Source: JANOYY01 sp043720395
Lineage (GTDB): Bacteria > Actinomycetota > Acidimicrobiia > Acidimicrobiales > JANYDT01
Reading direction: 5' to 3'
NCBI GenBank assembly: GCA_043720395.1
Contig: JAYSSR010000009.1
Span: 79,443 to 143,442 of the forward strand
Length of the DNA: 64,000 nt
Below are positions 50,381 through 57,509 of the stretch, piece by piece (position 1 is the stretch's first letter; each line of letters opens with the position of its first letter). The notes beneath the pieces were generated by a model. It did not search any database. It saw only the letters and a list, made by a program, of their open reading frames with translations, and was not told the origin of the DNA. A program made the translations under genes and the position numbers.

Positions 50381-50457
50381 GGCGTGGCCTCAAAGCGGTC
50401 AGCGTGGCCCCAGATCGGCCCGACTTAAGGCCACGCCGACCGATTTCAGGCCACGCC
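50381..50457. repeat. ~80-nt palindromic repeat, copy 2
   Basis: Outer arms GGCGTGGCC and GGCCACGCC pair perfectly, and the 26-nt inner arms agree at about 22 positions. Compared with the copy at 24579-24662, the same words occur in the same order: GTGGCCTCA, CGGTC, GGCC, ATCGG-CCGA, GGCCAC, CGACCGATTT, GGCCAC. It sits between divergent VOC and SDR genes rather than after a gene, so a pure terminator role is unlikely. Confidence 0.7.
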
Positions 50458-50530
50458 TAAAGGGGTCCCGACTATCGCACCTGTCGCGGCCGCAGTGGCG
50501 GGATTCGGTCGAACCTGCTCGACTACCGGA

Positions 50531-51346
50531 ATGGACAGTGTGCGCAACAAGGGAGCAGTCATCACCGGTGGAGCGAGCGGCATCGGCTTTGCCACTGCCA
50601 GGAACCTCGGCACACGAGGTGCGCGAATCGTCCTCGCCGACATCGACCCGACAGCTCTCGATGCGGCATGCAACGAGTTGCGATCCACGGGGATCGAGGC
50701 GCACGGCGTGCGTTGCGACGTCAGCTCGAAGGCCGACGTCGACGCGCTCGCCGATACAGCGTTCGAACGTCTCGGTGCGGTGCACATCGTGTTCAACAAC
50801 GCCGGAATTGCCGTGGGCGGCCCGATCACGGAGATGACCCACGAGGACTGGCGCTGGACCATCGACGTCGACCTGTGGGGTCCGATCCACGGCGTCGAAG
50901 CGTTCGTGCCGAGACTGGTGCAACAGGGCGAGGGCGGCCACGTTCTCTTCACCGCATCGTTCGCCGGTCTCGTGCCCAACATCGGTCTCGGCCCGTACTG
51001 CGTCGCGAAGTACGGCGTCGTGGCCCTCGCCGAGGTTCTCTCTCGCGAGATGCGACCGCACGGAATCGGTGTGTCCGTGCTGTGCCCGATGCGGGTCGGC
51101 ACGAACATCGGGAGCTCCGAGCGCAATCGCCAAGGCGAGTACGGCGGACCGGAATCGGCCGCGCTCGTCGCCGAGCAGGACGAGTCGAACGACGACATGG
51201 CGGGTCGCGTGCTCGACGTCGATGACGTGGCCGCGCAGACCGTCGATGCGATCATTGCGAACCGGCTTTATGTGCTGCCGCACGAGGAGAGCCGGGCCTC
51301 GATCCGGCGTCGATTCGAGCGTATCGACCGCAGTTTCGACAGCTGA
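50531..51346 (+). CDS. Short-chain dehydrogenase/reductase
   Basis: A 271-residue classical SDR from the ATG at 50531. The NAD(P)-binding motif is TGGASGIGFATA, with Asp in VLADIDPTALD favouring NAD. NNAGIAVGGP and the catalytic Ser...Tyr-x3-Lys (TASFAGLVPN; PYCVAKYGV) are intact. The C-terminus is longer than the minimal SDR. It oxidises or reduces a hydroxyl/ketone group; the substrate is unknown. First gene of the plus-strand catabolic run with the flavoenzyme, BVMO and CoA-transferase. Confidence 0.87.
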   Translation: MDSVRNKGAVITGGASGIGFATARNLGTRGARIVLADIDPTALDAACNELRSTGIEAHGVRCDVSSKADVDALADTAFERLGAVHIVFNNAGIAVGGPITEMTHEDWRWTIDVDLWGPIHGVEAFVPRLVQQGEGGHVLFTASFAGLVPNIGLGPYCVAKYGVVALAEVLSREMRPHGIGVSVLCPMRVGTNIGSSERNRQGEYGGPESAALVAEQDESNDDMAGRVLDVDDVAAQTVDAIIANRLYVLPHEESRASIRRRFERIDRSFDS

Positions 51347-51364
51347 ACGCGAACCTCTAGTTCC

Positions 51365-52498
51365 ATGCCCCACCCACTCGTCGAAAAGGCAGTGGCGATG
51401 CAGCCTCTGGTTCGCGAACGCGCAGCGAGTGCCGAAGCCGGGCGTTCGGTTGACGTCGAAGTCGTACGCGCGCTTGCAAACGCGAGATTGTTCTCGATGT
51501 GTGCTCCGGCCGCATTCGGTGGATCCGAAGCCGACCCCCTGACAACCATTGAAACCATTGAAACCATTGCGCAAGCCGACGGGTCGACCGGATGGGTGCT
51601 GATGATCGGCGTTGAAACGACTGGTATCGGGGCGTCACATTTCGAGCCGAAGACAGCGGCTCGTGTCTACGCAAATCCTGCGGTGGTGATCTGTGGAGCT
51701 TTGAATCCTGTGGGCCGCGCCACGCCGACAGACGGCGGCTTTGTCGTGAGTGGACGCTGGCCGTTCGCAAGCGGTTCGCAACACGCCGATTGGTTCTGGG
51801 CCCAATGCCTCGTCGAGGGTCGACAGGGTGAGGCAATCGAAGTTCTCGTGTCACGCGACGAGTACCTCGTCGACGAGACGTGGAACAACTCGGGCCTTCG
51901 GGGAACTGGGAGCCACGACGTCGTGATCACCGACCGTTTCGTGCCGAATGATCGGATCACCCGCACTCGTGACGTCCGCCCGGTAACACCAACCTCGCTG
52001 ACCCGCCTGCCGCTCACCAGTCGGCTCGCGTACAACAAGGTCGGTGTCTCGACCGGAATCGCACGTGGTGCCATCGACCACTTCGTGGAGCTTGCAAACG
52101 AGCGCAAGCCCCGACTCGCAAGGGGCGCACTCCTCCGTGATCGTCCCCGAGCACAGCTCGCCCTCGCAAATGCCGAAGCCCGGCTCCGTGGCGCTCGCGG
52201 GTTTGTTTGTGATGCCGTCGGGACCGTGTGGGACACCGTCCTGAGCGGCGATCCGGTGACCACGCGTCAGACCGCGCTGGTGCGGCTCGCATGTTCGCAC
52301 GCCGCACGCGAGTGTTCCAATGCCGTCTCCGGTCTGTTCGAGGCGGCGGGCACTGCCATGAGTGACGCCGCGCATCCGCTCGCTCGCTGTTTCCGCGACG
52401 TGCACGTGGTCGGCCAACACCTCATGGTGTCGCCGCACGCGATCGACGACGCCGGCCGAGTGCTCCTCGGACTCGACCCACTCTCCGCAGCGTTCTAG
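51365..52498 (+). CDS. Acyl-CoA dehydrogenase-fold flavin-dependent monooxygenase-like protein
   Basis: A 377-residue protein of the acyl-CoA dehydrogenase/HsaA-type group D flavoprotein fold. N-terminal helices (VRERAASAEAGRSVDVEVVR), the CAPAAFGGSEADPLTTIET segment, ADGSTGWVLMIG, GRWPFASGSQHADWFWAQC, GLRGTGSHDVVITDRFVP and a helical C-terminus are all typical. Such proteins hydroxylate aromatics or steroids with reduced flavin, or desaturate acyl-CoA. A 9-bp tandem repeat encodes TIETIETI near residue 62. It follows the SDR gene by 18 bp. Confidence 0.83.
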   Translation: MPHPLVEKAVAMQPLVRERAASAEAGRSVDVEVVRALANARLFSMCAPAAFGGSEADPLTTIETIETIAQADGSTGWVLMIGVETTGIGASHFEPKTAARVYANPAVVICGALNPVGRATPTDGGFVVSGRWPFASGSQHADWFWAQCLVEGRQGEAIEVLVSRDEYLVDETWNNSGLRGTGSHDVVITDRFVPNDRITRTRDVRPVTPTSLTRLPLTSRLAYNKVGVSTGIARGAIDHFVELANERKPRLARGALLRDRPRAQLALANAEARLRGARGFVCDAVGTVWDTVLSGDPVTTRQTALVRLACSHAARECSNAVSGLFEAAGTAMSDAAHPLARCFRDVHVVGQHLMVSPHAIDDAGRVLLGLDPLSAAF

Positions 52499-52534
52499 CT
52501 TCCCGGCGCCGACACCCCGATCTGAGATGACACC

Positions 52535-53149
52535 ATGACCACCGTGAGGAAGCCGGTCACGTTGACCTTCGACAACGGTCCGACACCCGGCGTCACCGAA
52601 TCTGTCCTCGACGTCCTCTCGGCAAACGGCGTGAGCGCGACCTTCTTCGTGATCGGATCGAAGCTCGCAAAACCGGGCGCTCGCGCGCTTCTTGAGCGGG
52701 CCGTCAACGAGGGCCACCGGGTCGGCAATCACACGCTCACCCACACTGTTCCGCTGGGGACGTTAGAACGCGAGGGCGACCTCACGACCGCGCTTCGAGA
52801 AGTCGACGAGACACAACGGCTGCTCGGTGACCTCGCACCGGACCGCCTCTTTCGTCCCTACGGCGCGGGCGGCGTCCTTGACGATCGGCTGCTCGGTCCG
52901 CGCGGTCTTGAACATCTGCGGTCGAATAACTACCTGCCGGTGACGTGGAACAACGTCCCTCGCGACTGGGTCGACCCGGCCGGGTGGGTCGAGGTCTGCC
53001 TGCGCTCGATGGACTCTCAGAGCTGGCCTGTCGTTGTGCTGCACGACGTGGTTGGCGCTGCCCTCCCCGGTCTCGACGACTTCCTCCGCCGTGCCACAGC
53101 ACTCGATGTCGAGTGGCACCAGGACTTCCCTGTCGACTGTGTGCTGTAG
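52535..53149 (+). CDS. NodB-type polysaccharide deacetylase family protein
   Basis: A 204-residue carbohydrate esterase family 4-like protein. Motif 1 is TFDNGPTPGV (second Asp of TFDDGP replaced by Asn), motif 2 HTLTHT gives the two metal-binding His, motif 3 FRPYGAGG, and the late VVVLHDV carries the catalytic His. There is no signal peptide, so it acts inside the cell, unlike peptidoglycan deacetylases. In a catabolic operon it may remove an acyl group from a small substrate. Its stop overlaps the GTG of the BVMO gene, implying coupling. Confidence 0.83.
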   Translation: MTTVRKPVTLTFDNGPTPGVTESVLDVLSANGVSATFFVIGSKLAKPGARALLERAVNEGHRVGNHTLTHTVPLGTLEREGDLTTALREVDETQRLLGDLAPDRLFRPYGAGGVLDDRLLGPRGLEHLRSNNYLPVTWNNVPRDWVDPAGWVEVCLRSMDSQSWPVVVLHDVVGAALPGLDDFLRRATALDVEWHQDFPVDCVL

Positions 53150-54978
53150 TGACGATTCCACCGGATCTCGCACGGGTACTCGGACCCCTCGCATTCGACC
53201 CGGAAGCGCTTCGGGAGCGCTACATCGACGAACGTGACCGGCGGGTCGGACGCGCCGAACCTACCCGCACCACAGTCACCGCCGACTTCTCTCGATACGT
53301 CGATGACCCTTACGTCGAGCCGGGCTTCAGCCGTGAATCGATCACGGATGAGGTCGACGTCGTCATCGTCGGCGCGGGATTCGGTGGGCTCCTGCTCGGA
53401 GCGCGTCTGCGTCAACTCGGCCTCCGGCGGATCCGGCTGATTGAGCAGGCCGGCGATGTCGGGGGCACGTGGTACTGGAACCGTTATCCCGGTGCCATGT
53501 GCGACGTTGAGTCCTACGTGTACTTACCACTTCTTGAGGAGCTCGGGTACATCCCGGAACATAGGTACTCGTTTGCGCCGGAGATCTTCCGGCACAGTCA
53601 GGCCATTGCGCGTCAGTTCGGCCTCTACGACCTCGCGTGCTTTCAGACCGCAGTGACCGGCATGGTTTGGGACGAGCAAACGGGCACGTGGACCGTCGTC
53701 ACCGACCGCGGCGACACGATGCAATCGAGATTTGTCGCGGTTGCGAACGGGGCGCTGAGTCGACCGAAACTTCCTGCGATCGACGGAATCGATGAGTTCC
53801 GCGGCTACACGTTCCACACGAGTCGCTGGGACTACCGCTATACCGGCGGTGACGCGTCCGGGAATCTCGTCGGGCTGGCTGACAAGAACGTCGGTGTGAT
53901 CGGAACCGGCGCAACCGCGCTGCAGTGCATTCCGGAGGTTGGCAAGTGGGCGAAGCAACTCTTCGTGTTTCAGCGCACACCGTCGTCGGTCGACGTCCGT
54001 GACAACCGACCGACAGATCCAGCATTCGCCGACTCCCTCGCACCCGGTTGGCAGCAGCGTCGGATGGACAACTTCAACATCCTGGTGAGCGGAGGTGATC
54101 AGGCGGAGGATCTCGTCGGTGACGGCTGGACCGACATCTACCGTCGTCTGACCGGCACCGGTGCGAAGGAACGGGCCAAGGTGCTCGGGCGTCCGCTCAC
54201 CAGCGAAGAGCGGACGCTGCTCATGGAGATCATCGACATGGAGAAGATGGAGCAGATCCGAGCGCGCGTCGACGCGACGATCGCCGATCCTTCTACAGCC
54301 GAAGCGTTGAAACCGTGGTTCCGCCAGTTCTGCAAGCGTCCGGGCTTTCACGACGAGTATCTGCCGACGTTCAATCGCCCCAACGTGACGCTTGTCGACA
54401 CGATCGGACTCGGACTCGACCGACTCGATCACGAGGCTGCCTACTTCCGAGGCGAGCGCTTTCCGCTCGACTGTCTGATTTTCGCAACGGGATTCGAAAC
54501 CGGGACGCCCTACCTGCAGCGCGCCGGGTACGACATCATCGGCCGCGAGAGCGCGTCGCTCGTGGAAAAGTGGCAGGCCGGATTGCGCACGCTCCACGGC
54601 CTTCAGACCAATGGCTTCCCCAACTGCTTCTTCATAGGGCTCACGCAGACCGCGTTCACGGTCAACATCCCGCACACGCTCAACGAGCAGGCGAAGCACG
54701 TGGCCTACATCCTCGGTCAGGCAGAACGGCGCGGCGCAAAGGTCGTCGAGGCGACGGCCGAAGGAGAGCAGGCATGGGTCGACGAGATGGCGGCGAAGGC
54801 ACACCTCGGTGCGAAGTTCTATGCCGATTGCACGCCCGGGTATTACAACAACGACGGTCGTGGTCCGACACCGCACGGGTACTTCGCAGCGGGCTACGGG
54901 GGTGGTCCGCTGCGCTTTTTTGAAATCATCGAAGAGTGGCGAGCCGAAGGCAGCCTCGTCGGCATGACGATGCGCTAG
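53149..54978 (+). CDS. Flavin-containing Baeyer-Villiger monooxygenase
   Basis: A 609-residue class B flavoprotein from a GTG that overlaps the deacetylase stop (TAGTG). The FAD Rossmann motif is VVIVGAGFGGLLLGARL, then GGTWYWNRYPGAMCDVESY, the BVMO fingerprint FRGYTFHTSRWDY (FxGxxxHxxxW), the NADPH motif GVIGTGATALQCIPEV, and CLIFATGFETGTPY. It has ~80 extra N-terminal residues before the FAD motif, as in the larger cyclododecanone/steroid-type BVMOs. It converts ketones to esters or lactones with O2 and NADPH, consistent with breakdown of cyclic or steroidal ketones together with the neighbours. Confidence 0.93.
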   Translation: MTIPPDLARVLGPLAFDPEALRERYIDERDRRVGRAEPTRTTVTADFSRYVDDPYVEPGFSRESITDEVDVVIVGAGFGGLLLGARLRQLGLRRIRLIEQAGDVGGTWYWNRYPGAMCDVESYVYLPLLEELGYIPEHRYSFAPEIFRHSQAIARQFGLYDLACFQTAVTGMVWDEQTGTWTVVTDRGDTMQSRFVAVANGALSRPKLPAIDGIDEFRGYTFHTSRWDYRYTGGDASGNLVGLADKNVGVIGTGATALQCIPEVGKWAKQLFVFQRTPSSVDVRDNRPTDPAFADSLAPGWQQRRMDNFNILVSGGDQAEDLVGDGWTDIYRRLTGTGAKERAKVLGRPLTSEERTLLMEIIDMEKMEQIRARVDATIADPSTAEALKPWFRQFCKRPGFHDEYLPTFNRPNVTLVDTIGLGLDRLDHEAAYFRGERFPLDCLIFATGFETGTPYLQRAGYDIIGRESASLVEKWQAGLRTLHGLQTNGFPNCFFIGLTQTAFTVNIPHTLNEQAKHVAYILGQAERRGAKVVEATAEGEQAWVDEMAAKAHLGAKFYADCTPGYYNNDGRGPTPHGYFAAGYGGGPLRFFEIIEEWRAEGSLVGMTMR

Positions 54979-55030
54979 TGCTGACCCACTTGGGTAGCAC
55001 GCGGTGGTGTTCGTGGACCACGATGGCGGC

Positions 55031-56362
55031 GTGAGTTCCGTTAACAACAGCGACGACGACGATGTCGTTGCTCGACTCCATGCCTTCGTCGTTGGTCGGC
55101 TTGGTCCCTCCGCACGGGTGGAGAACATCGAACGGCCGAGCACCGGTCGGTCCCGGGAGAACTGGCTCTTCGACGCGGTGTGGACCGAGAAGGGCCGTAC
55201 GACTCGGGAGCGTCTGATCGCGCGTCGTGACCCGCTCGGCGGACTGATCGAGACGAGTCGGTCGACCGAGTTCGAGGTCCTGCGCGGACTTGACCGAGCG
55301 GAGGTCCCGACCCCGCGTGCTCGTTGGCTCGACACGACCGGCGACGAACTCGGACGCCCGAGTCTCGTGATGACGCGTCTCGCCGGGACATGCGACTACT
55401 TCGCACTGAACTCGGTCGCGCCGCTCGACGAACGCGTCGACCTCGCGCGTCGCTTATGCCATCTTCTTGCCGACGTGCACGCGGTTGACTGGCGCGGCAT
55501 CGGACTGGGCGAGCACCTCGCCGACCCCGGTCGAGATGCCGCGAGGGAGGCGCTGCGCGAATGGTCCGGGATTCGTGAACGCGATCAACTCGAGCCGTAC
55601 CCCGAACTCGTGCTCGGCGCGCAATGGCTGGGGCGTCGCGCACCTACCAACGAAACGACGGTTCTCGTGCACGCCGATTTCAAGGTGGGCAACGTTCTGC
55701 TCGACGAATCGGGCGCGATCACGGCCCTCCTCGACTGGGAACTCGCGCACCTGGGCGATCGGCACGAAGACCTCGGATGGGTCACACAGCCGTTGCGGAC
55801 CAAGGAGCATCAGATCCGCGGCTCGTGGGAAGACGATGATCTTCTGCGCGCTTACGAACAGCACAGCGGGGTAACTGTCGACCAAAACGCCCTGAAGTGG
55901 TGGCAGGTGTTCTCTACGTACAAGACAGCGGTAATGCAGATCAGCGGACTGCGGGCTTTCGTCGAGAAACGCAGCGACGAGCACTACCACCCCACGGCTC
56001 GGGTCATCTCCACGCTGCTGCTCTCGACGTTCGCCGACGCCGACGAACCACTCCCCGACCACGGCGGGTCGTTCCTCGATACGGACACCCGAACGACGTA
56101 CGAACTGCTCGGCGAGAAGGAACCCTCGACGCCGCCGAACGTCGATGCCAAAGCTTGCAACCTCGCCGCCCGACACCGTCTCGCAGATCACCTCAACACC
56201 CTCGGAGACGCGGCCAGCGACGACGCACAACGACGCCGGATCGCGACCTACCTCGCGAGCCGCAGCACTTGCGACCCTGCCTATGGTCGGACGCTGCCAA
56301 CACGACCGTTGTCCCACGTGAACGGTCCCCGGTTCGAAGGACACGACCATGACGCAATCTGA
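55031..56362 (+). CDS. Aminoglycoside-phosphotransferase-fold kinase (ACAD10/11-type)
   Basis: About 443 residues from the GTG at 55031 (55004 possible). The APH/choline kinase fold is shown by the catalytic HADFKVGNVLLDE and metal-binding ALLDWELAHLGDRHEDLGW. The N-lobe has RSRENWLFDAVWTEKGR. The C-terminal ~120 residues are an extra helical part. Related kinase domains in ACAD10/11 phosphorylate the 4-hydroxyl of hydroxyacyl-CoAs before elimination; here it may activate a hydroxyl created by the monooxygenases. Substrate is inference. Overlaps the next gene by 14 bp. Confidence 0.82.
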   Translation: MSSVNNSDDDDVVARLHAFVVGRLGPSARVENIERPSTGRSRENWLFDAVWTEKGRTTRERLIARRDPLGGLIETSRSTEFEVLRGLDRAEVPTPRARWLDTTGDELGRPSLVMTRLAGTCDYFALNSVAPLDERVDLARRLCHLLADVHAVDWRGIGLGEHLADPGRDAAREALREWSGIRERDQLEPYPELVLGAQWLGRRAPTNETTVLVHADFKVGNVLLDESGAITALLDWELAHLGDRHEDLGWVTQPLRTKEHQIRGSWEDDDLLRAYEQHSGVTVDQNALKWWQVFSTYKTAVMQISGLRAFVEKRSDEHYHPTARVISTLLLSTFADADEPLPDHGGSFLDTDTRTTYELLGEKEPSTPPNVDAKACNLAARHRLADHLNTLGDAASDDAQRRRIATYLASRSTCDPAYGRTLPTRPLSHVNGPRFEGHDHDAI

Positions 56363-57509
56363 TGATCCGTTCGACCCGACACCGGCGTTGACGATCGGTG
56401 ACGCGCACTTCGCGGAACAGTTCCCGTTGTCGCCACTCGACGACTACATGATCCATCAAACCCCGGATCCAATTCGGGTCATGTGGACGGGTGATCCGCG
56501 CGCATATGAACGGTATTGGATGGTTTGCAACGACCCGACAGGCACGGTCCTGGTGGCGGCAGGCGGGAGCTTCTATCCGAACCTCGACCGTGCAGAGGCA
56601 TACGCGATCATCAACATCGGCGGGTTGCATACCACCGTCCGCGGGTTTCGCGCCATGGGTGCGGATCGTGCGGACCTTCGGATCGGCCCGATCGCACCAC
56701 GAATCATTCGGGGCATGCGGTGGTGGCGATTCGAGCTCGAACCAAACGAATGGGGTGTCAGCTACTGCCTCGATTTCCGCGATACGACGCGCCAGACGTT
56801 TCGCGAGCCGCTTTCGAACAGCACGACGGGGTCACCGCCTGGACGCCGAGGAGACGTGACAACAGGGTTCGAATGCTTCGGTGAGGTCGAGGGCTGGGTG
56901 GAGTCTCACGGCCGTCGATACGAGATTCCCCACGGGTCGCCGGGCACGCGTGACCGCCACTGGGGGGTCGGGCGCGGGGTTGGTGGGCCGGCGATGGCAT
57001 TGGATGGACGCTTGCATGTCGGCACGTCGGGCAACGCGTTCGTCGCGTTCTCGAACTGGAGCCTGTGGGGTGACAGTGTCTACTACCGCTTCGGCGACGG
57101 GCGGAGAGCCTCCGCCAAGGTCTCGAAGCCGAACCGACGCCTGCGTTTCGAACCCGACACGAAGATCTTCGTCGAGGGCTTCGTCGATTACACGCTCAGC
57201 ACCGGCGAGACCAAGACGGTGCACTACGAGAGGGTCGGGCAGCAGAGCGCGTACCTCCGCTGCGGCATGTATGGGGGTACGCCTGATCGGGGAATCCACC
57301 AGGGCGCGTACGACGGACCGCCGCTCGTAGAGGGTGAAACCTATGACGTCAACGACCCCGCCGTACGAAGGTCGCTTGCAGGACTCACCGAGCATTTGTG
57401 CCGCTGCACGTGCGATGGCGAAACCGTGACCGGTATCTATCAGCCTATCGATCCGGTCGCCTACGACGCATGCGCGGCAGGCAAACCGGGGTGGTCGTTC
57501 CTCGAATGA
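56349..57509 (+). CDS. Lipocalin/AttH-like protein of unknown function
   Basis: A 386-residue, beta-rich protein with Trp-rich segments (MRWWRFELEPNEWGVSY, PGTRDRHWGVGRGVGGP, FVAFSNWSLWGDSVYY). The pattern resembles AttH/hydroxyneurosporene-synthase-like double lipocalin proteins often found in actinobacterial steroid or terpenoid degradation regions; the family function is not established. There is no signal peptide. Its start lies 14 bp inside the kinase gene and its stop overlaps the CoA-transferase start (ATGA), so it belongs to the same coupled operon. Confidence 0.7.
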   Translation: MTQSDDPFDPTPALTIGDAHFAEQFPLSPLDDYMIHQTPDPIRVMWTGDPRAYERYWMVCNDPTGTVLVAAGGSFYPNLDRAEAYAIINIGGLHTTVRGFRAMGADRADLRIGPIAPRIIRGMRWWRFELEPNEWGVSYCLDFRDTTRQTFREPLSNSTTGSPPGRRGDVTTGFECFGEVEGWVESHGRRYEIPHGSPGTRDRHWGVGRGVGGPAMALDGRLHVGTSGNAFVAFSNWSLWGDSVYYRFGDGRRASAKVSKPNRRLRFEPDTKIFVEGFVDYTLSTGETKTVHYERVGQQSAYLRCGMYGGTPDRGIHQGAYDGPPLVEGETYDVNDPAVRRSLAGLTEHLCRCTCDGETVTGIYQPIDPVAYDACAAGKPGWSFLE

